64,000 nt of DNA from Bubalus kerabau (Eukaryota; Chordata; Mammalia; Artiodactyla; Bovidae): positions 46,865,001 through 46,929,000 of the forward strand of contig NC_073627.1 in assembly GCF_029407905.1 (NCBI RefSeq), in the 5' to 3' direction. Shown here piece after piece: positions 34,144 through 45,720 of the stretch (positions within the stretch are counted from its first letter, which is position 1; each line of letters begins with the position of its first letter). Under the pieces are notes generated by a model that saw only the letters and a program-made list of their open reading frames with translations, made no database searches and was not told where the DNA came from. The position numbers and the translations under genes were made by a program.

Positions 34144-35671
34144 TTAATTCCAGACATCCTGGAATGTGAAGTCAAGTCGACCTTAGGAAGCATCACTATG
34201 AACAAACCTAGTGGAGGTGATGGAATTCCAGTTGAGGTATTTCAAATCCTGAAAGATGATGCTGTGAAAGTGCTGCACTCAATATGCCAGCAAATTTGGA
34301 AAACTCAGCAGTGGCCACAGGACTGGAAAAGGTCAGTTTTCATTCCAATCCCAAAGAAAGGCAATGCCAAAGAATGCTCAAACCACCGCACAATTGCACT
34401 CATCTCACATGCTAGTAAAGTAATGCTCAAAATTCTCTAAGCCAGGCTTCAGCAATACATGAACCATGAACATCCAGATGTTCAAGCTGGTTTTAGAAAA
34501 GGCAGAGGAACCAGAGTCAAATTTTCAACCTCCGCTGGATCATGGAAAAAGCAAGAGAGTTGCAGAAAAACATCTATTTCTGCTTCATTGACTATGCCAA
34601 AGCCTTTGACTGTGCAGATCACAACAAACTGTGGAAAATTCTTCAAGAGATGGGAGTACCAGACCACCTGACCTGCCTCTTGAGAAACCTGTATGCAGGT
34701 CAGGAAGCACAGTTAGAACTGGACATGGAACAACAGACTGGTTCCAAATCAGGAAAGGAGTACATCAAGGCTGTATATTGTCACCCTGCTTATTTAACTT
34801 ATATGCAGAGTATATCATGAGAAACGCTGGGCTAGAGGAAGCTCAAGCTGGAATCAAGATTGCCGGGAGAAATATCAATAACCTCAGATATGCAGATGAC
34901 ACCACCCTTATGGTAGAAAGTGAAGAGGAACTAAAAAATCTCTTGATGAAAGTGAAAGAGGAGAGTGAAAAAGTTGGCTTAAAGCTCAACATTCAGAAAA
35001 CTAAGATCATGGCATCTGGTCCCATCACTTCATGGGAAATAGATGGGGAAACACTGGAAACAGTGGCTGACTTTATATTGGGGGGCTCCAAAATCACTGC
35101 AGATGGTGACTTCAGCCATGAAATTAAAAGATGCTTACTCCTTGGAAGGAAAGTCATGACCAGCCTAGGCAGCATATTAAAAAGCAGAGACATTACTTTG
35201 CCAACAAAGGTCCACCTAGTCAAGGCTATGGTTTTTCCAGTAGTCATGTATGGATGTGAGTTGAACTGTAAAGAAAGCTGAGCACTGCAGAATTGATGTT
35301 TTTGAACTGTGGTGTTGGAGAAGACTTTTGAGAGTCCCTTGTACTGCAAGGAGATCCAACCAGTCTATCCTAAAGGAGATCAGTCCTGGGTGTTCATTGG
35401 AAGGACTGATGTTGAAGCTGAAACTTCAATACTTGGGCCACCTGGTGCGAAGAGCTGACTCATTTGAAAAGACCCTGATACTGGGAAAGATTGAGGGCAG
35501 GAGGAGAAGGGGACAACAGAGGATGAGATGGTTGGATGGCATCACTGATTCAATGGACACGAGTTTGGGTAAACTCCGGGAGTTGGTGATGGACGGGGAG
35601 GCCTGGTGTGCTGCAGTCCATGGGGTCACAGAGAGTTGGACACAACTGAGAGACTGAACTGAACTGAACTG
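34144..35671 (+). mobile_element. BovB (RTE) LINE, 5'-truncated, partly open reverse transcriptase
   Basis: About 1.53 kb, flanked by aaaaattaa at 34135-34143 and 35672-35680. The encoded pieces include PIPKKGNAKECSNH, FCFIDYAKAFDCADHN (motif A), GCILSPCLFNLYAEYIM (motif B region), and YADDTTLM (motif C, YADD at 34889-34900) followed by a long open stretch ending near 35281. Breaks are a stop at 34438 (CAA to TAA type), a frame change near 34518 and another near 34715, so the protein is not complete. The 3' UTR ends in tgaactgaactgaactga. It is in the same orientation as, and very similar to, the copy at 19630-21271. The better-kept motif spacing suggests it is the younger of the two, which is an inference. 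Confidence 0.95.
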
Positions 35672-35689
35672 AAAAATTAACAAAAAAGT

Positions 35690-36420
35690 CAGAAAGTGAA
35701 AAAAAAAATACACTCAAAACATTTATCACCTGGAAATTATTTAAAAAATTTTTTTAAATAACATTTTTTTGGGAAATAGGAAATCTAGATATATAATAAT
35801 GCATGAAACCCTATAGATATAGTAAAAGTGGTTCTCAGAACAAATTCCATAGTCCATTATTAATAACTGTGAAAGAATAAAATGCATGAAATGTCCAACT
35901 CCAGAACTGAGAGGAAGAGAATCTCCTGCTTGCTTCTTCTTTTTACATTCCCAAAAAAGAGGAATTGATGAAAATAAAAAGTAAAATCAATAAATTAAAA
36001 ACAGGAAAATGGTGGTACTAACAAGAGAGCTGGTTCTTGAAAATGCATTACTAACTAAAGTTGATAATAAAGAGTGAGTACCAGTCAAATACACAAAATG
36101 AGTGATCTGAGGGAATGATGAAAAAGGAAATGAAAAGAAACATAAGAGACAACTTTGTTCAACTCTGTTGAATTAAATTTGAGAAACTGAATGATTTTCT
36201 AAGAAAATATAAGTCCAAAACTGACCCAAAACAGACTAATTCTTTTAAGGAACTATAAGAAAACACTGCTGATCTATTGATAAAAGAACCCTATATGTTG
36301 TAGAATATTTACACAGTATCAGTTTGCTAGTGGAAAACCAAATTTATTATTTTAAAATAAAAAAGGTCATTCACTACCCTACAATTCCATCTAGAACTCC
36401 ACTTTAAAATTAGAAACAAT
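35690..36420 (+). mobile_element. Old L1 ORF2 region (tentative)
   Basis: Sense L1-like blocks: aaaagtaaaatcaataaatt, aagagagctggttcttgaaa and actgacccaaaacagactaa. The BovB at 34144 may have inserted into the same L1. Confidence 0.5.
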
Positions 36421-36565
36421 CACATATCATTTTAGCCTACATTTTGAGAATTTATTTCACAGCTTGAGGAACCTTTCTTGGCATTCCATCATCCCTTTTT
36501 CTCTTTCACTCTTTTCCATACTTTCTCCTTCACTCATTCCTTTGTTCTACTCTATACTGCCTTTG

Positions 36566-36765
36566 TAGTGTAGCAGTGAAAGTCACTCAGTCGTGTCCGA
36601 CTGTTTGGGACCCCACGGACTATAGAATCCATGGAATTCTCCAGGCCAGAATACTGGAGTGGGTAGCCGTTCCCTTCTCCAGGGGATCTTCCCAACCCCG
36701 GGAATGAACTCAGGTCTCCTGCATTGCAGGCAGATTCCTTACCAGCTGAGCCACAAGGGAAGCCC
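36566..36765 (-). mobile_element. Bov-tA SINE
   Basis: Reverse Bov-tA flanked by atactgcctttg (36554-36565) and atactgtctttg (36766-36777), one mismatch. Confidence 0.93.
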
Positions 36766-37002
36766 ATACTGTCTTTGAGATTGCATCAATTTTGCTATGA
36801 TCTCATAATCAAACTACAACCATCCTCTAATTAGGAAGCTACCAGATGAGCAAAACTAAAATTCTGAGAGACAAGATTCAATGGAATGCTACTCAGCCAT
36901 AAAAAAGAACGAAATAATGCCATTTGCAACAACATGGATGAACATAGAGGTTGTCACACTAAGTAAAGTTACTCAGATAGACAAATCTATGACATTGCTT
37001 AT

Positions 37003-37529
37003 TGTTGTTGTTTAGTTGCTAAGTCAGAGAAGGTGATGGCACCCTACTCCAGTACCCTTGCCTGGAAAATCCCATGGATGGAGGAGCCTGGTGGGCTGCA
37101 GTCCATGGGGTCGTGAAGAGTCGGACACGACTGAGTGACTTCCCTTTCACTTTTCACTTTCATGCATTGGAGAAGGAAATGGCAACCCACTCCGGTGTTC
37201 TTGCCTGGAGAATCCCAGGGACAGGGGAGCCTGGTGGGCTGCCGTCTATGGGGTCGCACAGAGTCAGATATGACTGAAGTGACTTAGCAGCAGCAGCAGC
37301 AGTCACTAAGTTGTGTCCAACTCTTTGCAACCCCATGGACTGCAGCCCGCCAGTCTCCTCTATCCATGGGATTTCCCAGGCAAGAACACTGGAGTGGGTT
37401 GCCATTTCCTTCTCCAATGCATGAAAGTGAAAAGTGAAAGTGAAGACGCTCAGTCATATCCGACTCTTCACGACCCCATGGACTGCAGCCCACCAAGCTC
37501 CTCCATCCATGGGATTTTCCAGGCAAGAT
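37003..37529 (-). mobile_element. BOV-A2 SINE, host of a second BOV-A2
   Basis: Left piece 37003-37025 (gttgttgtttagttgctaag) and right piece 37304-37529 belong to one antisense dimer (ccaatgcatgaaagtgaaaa linker). The sense copy at 37026-37303 separates them. Confidence 0.87.
37026..37303 (+). mobile_element. BOV-A2 dimer inserted in the opposite BOV-A2
   Basis: Sense dimer from agagaaggtgatggcaccct to an (AGC)n tail at about 37287-37303. It lies head to tail against the antisense element, forming a long inverted repeat. Confidence 0.92.
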
Positions 37530-37929
37530 AAAACAGATAACTAGTAACGACCTACTGTATAGCACAGGGAACTCTTTGAGAGTGATAGGGTTGTTACTAA
37601 CATTTGTAACAGACAACAGTCATCAACCAGGAAGGTTCCAATCAAACTGAGAGATATGGTCATCCTGGTTTAGAGTCAAAGCCTGAATCTGGTCAATCTC
37701 TTAGCTAGGTATAAAGAAGAAACACATAGTGTCAGATCTGTGACAACAAACCATCCCCCGGATAAGCACTGAAGATCAAAAGCAAGGATCTGGATATATA
37801 CAGAACAGATGTGGCAAAATAACTTACTATGGCAGACAAAAAACAGAGATTCAACTTTCAAATTTACAAGCTGTCTTAAGAAAGATAACAGAACAGAGTA
37901 AAGGCAATATTAAAAAAAAATTAACAGAA

Positions 37930-39555
37930 GAAAACTGTTTTAAGATGAAACAGAATTTTAAGATTCCCCTCCAAAAGTTTTTCTCTGAGTTCTAGGCAAA
38001 ATAAATGAACAAGACCAACACTTAGAAATATCTTGGCAGTTGGGAGGGAAGAAAAACTTTTATAATTTGCACATGATGTAATCTTTTACCCAGAAAAATG
38101 AATAGAATCAATAAATATGAATCAAGAAAGGCTTCATTTTGGATACAGATAAACCAACATAAGCCAAATCCAATGGACATAGGAGCCTGTATGGTTACAG
38201 ACCATGGGGTCGCAAAGCATTGGACATGACTTAGCGACTGAGCCTGCAAGCAAACACATGCAAGCCAATACTATTTCTCTATACCAACACTGCCATGTAG
38301 AAAATCTAATAAATACACAATAATAAAATCCCAACAGCTACAAAAATAATAAAGTATCTAGGAATTTACCATGAATTCATAAGGTCCCTCTTAAGTCTAA
38401 AAGTCAATAAAATTATCTAAATAAGCCTATTCTATACTCTTAAGATGATTTAATATTATAAAAATGTTAATCCTTTCAAATTAATCTATAAATTCAATGC
38501 AACTGTAATAAACAGTATTGTTGAATTTCATGAACTCAGTAAACACACATTAAAATTCATATTACAGAATAAAGGTCTATGTATACAATAATCAACCTCA
38601 ATAAAGAGTAGGGAAAAAAAAAGTACAGAAGATGGACTTATCATATACTAAGACATACAACAATAAAAAGTGTGTGTCATTGAGTGTAATGAGAGGCAGA
38701 TATAAAAATGGAACCCCACACAGTGCTCAGAAACAGAATACATGTAATATATATGTATATATAAAAACTTCATACACAATAAAAGTGGCACCACAAATTA
38801 ACAGGAAAAGAATAGATTATTTAGTAGGTGACACTGAGAAAACTTGCTCATCATATAGAAGAACACGAAACTGGATTCCTTTAGAGAACCACACACTCAG
38901 GTGGATTTTGAATGGATTAAAGACCTAAATGTGAAGGGTAAAACTATACAGTTCATAGAAGAAAACACAGGAGAGTACCTTTGCGACCTGGAGACAAGGC
39001 AAGCCCTCTTAGACAAAATTCCAAAACACAAAGGATAAGGCAAAAAAAGTTGAAGATTTTCAATTATGTCAAAATTAAGGATTCCCTTCAACAAAGCATA
39101 TTAGAAAGTTCAATAGAACCCCTACAGTAGGAGAATATATTTATAATGTCTGAAGTGAAAGAGAGACTAATGTCTAAAACAGTCCAGGAATTCCTGCTCA
39201 TCAACAAACAATGATACTAACTCCAGAAGAAAAGCGGATGAAAGACAGGAATGGGCAGTTTACAGGAAACCCCCAAAAGCAAACACGCATTTAATTAGAT
39301 GTTCAAGTTTAATGGTAATCAGAGAAAGAGGAAATATAATAAAACAGCGTGATCTCATTATACTTGGTAGTCTGGCAAAATCTAGGTACCTGGATGATAT
39401 TGAAAATGATGTGGGCACATAGTAACCTCTACATGCAAACTGGTGATGTGCAAACTGGCAGGCATTCTGGAGAGGAGCAGCCAGGTCTACACATGCCCAA
39501 CGACCCAGCCACCCTTCCCTTGATGGATACTCCATTCTCACAGAGGGTCATGAAT
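37930..39555 (+). mobile_element. Old L1 ORF2 C-terminal region
   Basis: Diverged sense L1: aataataaaatcccaacagc, ggattaaagacctaaatgtg, acaaaggataaggc and cttgatggatactccattct. It is interrupted near 38170 by a SINE piece. No frame is intact. Confidence 0.7.
38170..38270 (+). mobile_element. Bov-tA tail fragment
   Basis: From aatggacataggagcctgta to gacttagcgactgagcctgc, within the L1. Confidence 0.75.
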
Positions 39556-39949
39556 TCTTTTTTTATCAGTTTTTACATTAAAACGTTTCATACAGAAGGT
39601 ATGGAAATGGGTAAGGGGAATAAAAAGAAATAGTGAGCGAATGAAATGAAAAGGGACCCTGCACAGATCAATGATGACAGGTACCATGATCTTAGGAGCA
39701 GTGATAAGTCAGCACTACACACTTCAGTCAAGGGCTGGCAGTGGGTCATGATGGGTGAGACAGCTGGTTTCAAACGAGTTGGTCAAGTTTTTGAATGACA
39801 AGACAGAAAAAAGTTCTCTATGCAGTTAAGATGAGGCTAATGATCCAGTTGACCACGAGACAAAAATCAGACTACTTCAAACATCTCTCTGATTTTGAAT
39901 ATCAGAAGACAAAATATCTTTGGCGTTTGGAGGATAAAATTGATTCTTG
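39556..39949. other. Unannotated intron sequence
   Basis: About 390 bp with nothing I recognise. Confidence 0.4.
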
Positions 39950-40020
39950 TTGTTGTGTACTAGAGAAACCAAGACATTGTAAAGCAATTATCTTCCAATT
40001 AAAAATAAATGTAAAAAGAT
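39950..40020 (+). mobile_element. L1 3' terminus
   Basis: Contains gacattgtaaagcaattatc and caattaaaaataaatg, the ruminant L1 3' terminus; ends about 200 bp from the converter exon. Confidence 0.75.
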
Positions 40021-40217
40021 AGTTTAAAAAATTGAACTCACACAGGTAAGTTTTCCATGTGCAAAGGCAACAGAAAATACTCTAACAGATGCATAGATGC
40101 AAAAAAAATACATAATTGTGAACATTTCTTGACTCAAAGAAAGCATTCAACTCATTTTTTTTTTTTTTAAGAACATAAAATCAAAGCCTTATCCTCGTAT
40201 AGAAAATGTAAGATTAC

Positions 40218-40425
40218 CTTTTGTAGAAAGAGGACAATCCTTACAAGCATCTGAGCGCGGAGCTCTTCCAAGGTAAACAATGTTCGGGGTGTTCGAATGA
40301 AAATTTTGGTCTTCCCATAAGCCACATCATCCTGAAAGCCACAGTATTCGACCAGTTTCTTAACAGCCTCTTTGTCTGAGGGGAGGTCATGGTTGGGCCA
40401 GGTGAATTCAGAGATCATTTTGTAC
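40218..40425 (-). CDS. MYO1D: MYO1D internal exon, converter and start of IQ neck
   Basis: One base plus 69 codons on the minus strand. The exon encodes YKMISEFTWPNHDLPSDKEA, then VAYGKTKIFIRTPRTLFTLE, and ends LFLQK. GKTKIFIR is the conserved strand at the end of the myosin converter; the LEELRAQ helix leads into the lever arm. The closing LQK is the first part of an IQ motif that is completed by the next exon (LQK joined to VWRGTLAR fits IQxxxRGxxxR), the expected calmodulin-binding neck of a class I myosin. The acceptor reads CCATCAAG before G, after a T-rich tract containing TTTG repeats. The donor is AAAAG followed by GTAATC, where the T at +5 departs from consensus. The frame joins exactly to the exons on either side. 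Residues differing from my memory of human MYO1D are few (for example LVEYCGF). Confidence 0.96.
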
Positions 40426-40554
40426 CTTGATGGGGAAAAACAAACAAACAAACCAGGACATGGATTAAGGGAGAAAAACCATGTGGTATCAATAGAGGCA
40501 GAAAAGCTATTCAATAAAATTCATGCTTCACAGAAAGGAAAAAAAAAAACTTCT

Positions 40555-40960
40555 TAGCAAACTCAGAATTGAGATGAATTTCATTAGCCTCATCAGAGAC
40601 ACAGAAAAAGGCTTCAATAAAATATATAATACTCCTTTAGGATAATAACTCTTACTAAACCAGGGTTAGAAGGGTATTCCTTAATTTAATAAAAGCTATT
40701 TGCCAAAAACTTGCAGCAAATATTATCTGTAACATGGCAACCTTGGAAGCATTCTCTTTGCAAACAGAAACAAGACAAGGATGCCTCTATCGTGGGTTTT
40801 TGAAAACATTACTTAAGAACAACATGACTCGTTTCAAAGGAAATCAACCAGATCTTCAGATAAACTATCATCAGTAAAAGAAAACTAAGCCGTGTTCTAC
40901 ACGTAAGGTTAATACACAAAAATCATTTGCAATTCTACATACAAGTAGCCACCAGTTCCT
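40555..40960 (+). mobile_element. Old L1 ORF2 fragment
   Basis: Sense L1-like: acttgcagcaaatattatc, caaacagaaacaagacaagg and tttgcaattctacatacaag. The next 340 bp (40961-41299) show nothing recognisable. Confidence 0.55.
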
Positions 40961-41299
40961 CAATATGTGGGCCTCTTATAAGTTAGTTTACCACACACCA
41001 GCTTCTTGGTGACGGTGATCATGAGCAAGACAGAAGTCAAAGTCTCAGCCTTGCGTAACCTAATCTCACAAGCAACATTCCATCACTTTTGCCATAGTCC
41101 ATTTTGCTAGAAGCAATTCACGAGGGCCAGCCCACTCTCCTGGGAAGAGGAGTACGCGGGCATGAACACCAGGAAGTGGGGATCAGTGGGACCAGCTTGG
41201 AAGGCTGCCTACCACAGTGCTTTCCCCCTATCCTTGGTGCAAAGTTGTTTACATGGAGTCAAATTTAGTATATTTTTCACTCACTGCATCTGAATTTTA

Positions 41300-41760
41300 A
41301 GTCTTAGTGAAAGACGTTCTCCTAACACTTAGATTACAGGGTAATTCACTTAGGGGTTCTTCTAGGACTTGTATGTTTCCATTTTTTACATTTGGAGCTA
41401 TGATTCATTTTTAATTTATCTTGGTATATGGAATGGATCCAACTTTACTTCTGAAAAAACTCTATTTCCAATATTATTTACTAAAAAGTCAGTCTTTCTC
41501 CCTCTGAGTTAATACGCTATTTTATCATATGCTAAATTTTCATATGTACTTTAATTCATTTCTAGGCTTTTTGGTCTGTTTCACTGCTCTCTCTGCCCAT
41601 CAGTACCACATGGTTTTAATTATAGATGTTATATTTTAATATCCAGTGGTCTTTTCTCTTTCTTTTCCTTTTAAAGGTCTTTCTAGATATTCTTGGATGT
41701 TTATTTTTCTATATGAACTTTAGAAGTAATTTGCATACGGAAAAACAATCACAAAACAAC
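41300..41760 (-). mobile_element. Old L1 fragment
   Basis: Antisense L1: tttaatttatcttggtatat, ctgtttcactgctctctctg, taattatagatgttatattt. Confidence 0.6.
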
Positions 41761-42256
41761 AAATCCTTGTGGGTATTTTTTGGGTTCCCATGCATTAAAT
41801 TTGGCTATGATGTCCAGTTGTCCCACCCAAGAACCAGGGATTGGTTCAAATCTACTTTTGCGCCTTCCAGGACTCTTCATATTTTCCTCCTAGGAATTTA
41901 CCCATTTCTGGTTAAGATAATATGTATCTAAGGGGCATCTGACTCCTCCTTCTTGATATTTCTCTCTTTTCCTAGTTTCTATCTCAGCTTCGGTAGCAGT
42001 ATGCTCTTCCTGGATTCCTTCTGTCTCTGGATATTTCTTCTCAATCTCATTTTCTGGCTACTGTTCTTCACTACTGGACCTCGAAATGTTGGAGTGCCCC
42101 AGGGCTCATATCAAGCCCTCGTCTCTCTATGTACAACCTCCCACATCACCTCATCTATTCCGTCCATTTCATTTTTCAACTCAAGCAATTATTATCCCAA
42201 GCCCAGTTCTCAATTCTGAATTTCACTCTCACATATCCAGTGCCTAAACAGACCTT

Positions 42257-42396
42257 GCTGCTGCTGCTGCTGCTAAGTCGTGTCAAGTCGTGTCCGATTC
42301 TGTGCAACCCCATAGACGGCAGCCCAGCAGGCTCCTCTGTCCCTGGGATTCTCCAGGCAAGAATACTGGAGTGGGTTGCCATTTCCTTCTCCAGGC
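42257..42396 (-). mobile_element. BOV-A2 monomer with TGC repeat
   Basis: Begins with (TGC)n at 42258-42275, the tail in complement, and ends ccatttccttctccagg; a single 5'-truncated unit. Confidence 0.88.
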
Positions 42397-42840
42397 ACTT
42401 TAAATTCTTCTTTCAGTCCTTCCAACCACAAAGTCATTGGTTACCAAAGCCAGAATCCTGGGAATCGCATTTGATTCCTGCTCTTCTCTATCATTCCTTC
42501 TCATTCATCATCGAGTCTATTGATTCCACCTCCAAAACATGTTTAAAATTCAGCTACTCTCATCTTCACCGCCACAATCCTAAGAGAAGCCACCATCAAG
42601 TTCACTACAGCAGACTCCTAAACTGTTTCCCTTTTCTTCTTCAATCCATTCTGCATATCCAGCAGTCACAGCAGTGTTCCCAAAAGCCTCACAGCATTTT
42701 TATCTTTTACTGCTCTCCTGCTTTCATTGCTCTGCTCCAACAGCCTTGGCCTTCTTCAGGGTCTCAGTGTTGTGGTTGCCTCTTTCTTGCTTTGAGGCCT
42801 TGTACATGCTGTTCCCACTGCCTGGAATACTTTTTTTTTT

Positions 42841-43071
42841 TTTTTTAATGGAAATCCTGATTTTTTAAAAAAAATGTATTTATCTATTAGGCTGCGTGAG
42901 GTTTTAGTTGGGACATGCAGGATCTTCCATTTTAGTTGCAGCATTTGAAATATTTAGTTGCAGCATGTGAACTCTTTGCTGCGCCATGTGGGGTCTAGTT
43001 CCCTAACCAGGGATGGAACCTGGGCCCCCTGCATTGGCCTAGTCTTAGCCATTGGGCCATCAGGGAAGTTC
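42841..43071 (-). mobile_element. CHR-type SINE in L2
   Basis: Reversed CHR head gggccatcagggaagttcc at the right. The L2 word cctggaatac (42821) is repeated as cctggaatgc (43072), the target duplication with one mismatch. Confidence 0.85.
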
Positions 43072-43385
43072 CCTGGAATGCTTTTTTTTTTAAAGCTACT
43101 CTTTGAAAGGCGGAGACTTCTCATCTTCTAGTCTTTTTTGATGTTCCTCCATCAACCATCATCCCCATTATTCCTAAAACAACCAGTTGTGTTTCTTTTC
43201 CTCACACCATTCATCTCAGTTTGTAATCATATTGATTTGAGGGTCTGTCTGTTGAATGTCCGTCTATAAGTATCACGAAGGTGGAGATTTTGTTTTGTTC
43301 CTCACTATATGCCACGTGCCTATCATGTTGTCTGCCACACAGTGAGGAGAGAGATATCTGTTGAATAAAAGAATGGAAGAAAATA

Positions 43386-44425
43386 CATTTAAAAGTCTAG
43401 TCACTTGCCAGATAGAGACAGAAACCCAAACCGAAGAGTTCTGATACAAAGAGAGAGGTAACGATGTGCAATATCACATGAAAAAAGGAAATAAAATTCA
43501 AAAACTTGCCAATTAATTATGAAAGTAGAATAAGAGTCAACAGGCAGTAATGGTGTGTGTTCAAAGTTTTAGGCATTCTGCAGGAACTAGAAGAAATCGT
43601 ACAGCCGCACTGCTCAGCTAACACGTCCGGGTAATGGTGCCCTTCCTCCCTTTCCTATGGTTGATGGCACAACCCCAGTTCTCCAGCAAACCAGCATCCT
43701 GAACTTGCAAATTAAAAAGCTGAACTCATCTGCTTTCTGACAACTAGTTTTTAACCTCCCTGGAAGACTTTAGCAGCTTTTAAGGTTATCAGTACCTTTA
43801 AAATCCTTCTCTCTCTCTTTTGATAAAAGAATGAAAGTGACAAGTAGAAGTCTAGGCTCAAAGCTAGCTTACAAAAAAAAATCTGCAGAATCTAAAAACA
43901 CAAACTCACTGTGGAAATGTTACTTTTTCTCCCACCAAGACTGAAAACATTCGTCCAGTGTCCTACACACTTTCCATCCTACCGCATACAGCACTGTTAA
44001 TCAGTTCAATCAGAATATGTAAATATTATATTTATAGGAAAATACATTCTTTTCCCTGTCTTGTTAATTAACATTTCTATCCTTCCCATAAACAGCACAA
44101 GTCTTTACTTCTCTATATTCCTCATTCCCATTTTAATTTTTGTTGCAAATGATTACTACCGATATCCTTCCCCGCTCCCCGCCACCCCCCTGTTATAATG
44201 GAAACCACTTGTATAGATTTCACAAGAAGTTTTACTGACTTATTTGTTCAATATTGCTTTTTTGCATTCCACATTTCCCTTCTGCATTTAGGAAAATGGA
44301 AAATGGAAAAAGGAAAAGCATTCCTTTTTGCTAAAGTACACCCTTTTGAAGATTTTTCAGAGAAGTCTAGGGATAGTAAATTTTCTGAACTTATATATGT
44401 CCGGAGATTTATTTTGTTTTTATTT
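43386..44425. other. Unannotated intron sequence
   Basis: About 1 kb with no repeat or coding signal I recognise. Confidence 0.45.
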
Positions 44426-44437
44426 TGCCCACGCTCT

Positions 44438-44673
44438 TTTTTTGGGTCTGTGCTGGGTCTTCACCGTTGCATGTGGGTTTTCTCCAGTCGCAGTGAGTGG
44501 GGTCTACTCCCTAGCTGCAGTGCTCGGGCTCCTCACTGTGGTGGCCTCTCTCGTTGTGGTGCACAGGCTTAGTTGCCTCACAGCATATAAAATCTTCCCG
44601 AACCTGGGATGGAACCTGTGTCCCTTGCATAGGCAGGCAGACTCTTTACCACTGGACCACCAGGGAAGTTCCC
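44438..44673 (-). mobile_element. CHR-type SINE
   Basis: Reversed CHR (ctgtgctgggtcttcaccg to gaccaccagggaagttccc), flanked by tgcccacgctct (44426-44437) and tgcccacactct (44674-44685). Confidence 0.92.
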
Positions 44674-45139
44674 TGCCCACACTCTCGAATGATAACTTGG
44701 CATGGAATAAAATTCTAAGTGTAAACTTCATTCCCCTTCACAGTGCAGATACTGCTCCTTTGTCTGTTTACGCTGAATGTCGCTAATGAGAAGTCTGATG
44801 ACAGTATGAGTCTCATTTCCTCACCCGTAGTTTGCCTTTCTTCTTGGGAACTCTAAGCCTTTTTCATTATGCCCAGAGTTCTGAAAGTGAACAGAACGTA
44901 AGTCCATTTAAAAAATTCGTATGTTTCACACTTGGTGTATTCTTTCAATCTGACCCCTGGACTCTTCTTTCCTTCTAGCGCTCCCGCTAAAGGGCTTTTG
45001 GCCCTCCTGGATCAAACTTACACTTGGTGTGACCTTTCTTTAGAAGGTTGCATCTCTTTTTCTCTGTGATGCGGTCTGGGAGAAGTCTTCAGCTTGATAT
45101 TCTAGCTCGATCTTCTAGCTCACTAACTCATTTAAAAGA

Positions 45140-45720
45140 AGTTTAGTTTGAAAAAAATTTAATTATGGTAAATTTTATGTATCGTAAAATGCACACATTT
45201 AAATACACAATTCAGTAAGTTTTGAAAAATGTGTACACTCATGAAACTGACATGTCAATCAAGATGAAGATCATCTACATAATCACAAAGAGCTCCCCTA
45301 TTAGCTTTCCCCCTTTCCAGCCAACTCTCAACCGAGAGCAAAGCACTGCTCTGATTTTTATCTGTTCATGAGCTTCATATAAATGGCAGCATAAAGTATG
45401 TCCTCTCTGGTGACTCCTTTTCACATAATGTTTTATTCATCCATGCTGTTGGTGTAGTATCAGCTGCTCATTATCTCTCTTTTTTTTTTGGCCACACTGC
45501 ATGGCATGTGGGATCTTAGTTCCCTGACCAGGGATTGAACCCACACCCCCTGCATTGGAAGAGTGGAGTCTTAACCACTGGACCACCAGGGAAGTCCCTG
45601 TTCATTCTCTTTAATGCTGACTTGTAACCATTGTATGATGACACTATAAATTGCTGACTCATTCTATTGCTGGACAATTCACTCTAATTGTGCTTAATTT
45701 GGTTTTCACTTTCCAAATCC
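45140..45720 (-). mobile_element. Old L1 fragment (tentative), split by a SINE
   Basis: Antisense L1-like words: ttcatataaatggcagcata, ttttattcatccatgctgtt and cattgtatgatgacac. Confidence 0.5.
45478..45598 (-). mobile_element. CHR-type SINE, short form
   Basis: T-run then ggccacactgcatggcatgt, ending gaccaccagggaagtccct, all in reverse. Confidence 0.9.

Larger units (their letters stand above)
36870..37600 (+). mobile_element. L1 3' part carrying two SINEs
   Basis: Sense L1: aatgctactcagccataaaa and aacatggatgaacatagagg, and after the SINEs gacctactgtatagcacagg. Confidence 0.85.
5791..40217 (-). other. MYO1D: MYO1D intron of 34,427 bp
   Basis: Defined by the GT of the 40218 exon donor (40217-40216) and the AG of the 5790 exon acceptor (5792-5791). 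It separates the two halves of the first IQ motif. It contains most of the repeats in the window, including two long BovB copies, and I see no other gene on either strand. Confidence 0.9.
42060..43385 (+). mobile_element. L2 LINE, ORF2 end and 3' end
   Basis: Sense L2: cgaaatgttggagtgcccca at the start, ccaaagccagaatcctggg, ccttgtacatgctgttccc, ending gtctgccacacagtgagg and ctgttgaataaaag. Two SINEs split it. Confidence 0.82.

Noticed and set aside
42129..42848. Longest open frame in the window (239 codons, plus)
   Set aside because: It reads through L2, a BOV-A2 SINE and more L2, ending at a T-run. No domain and no independent coding evidence.
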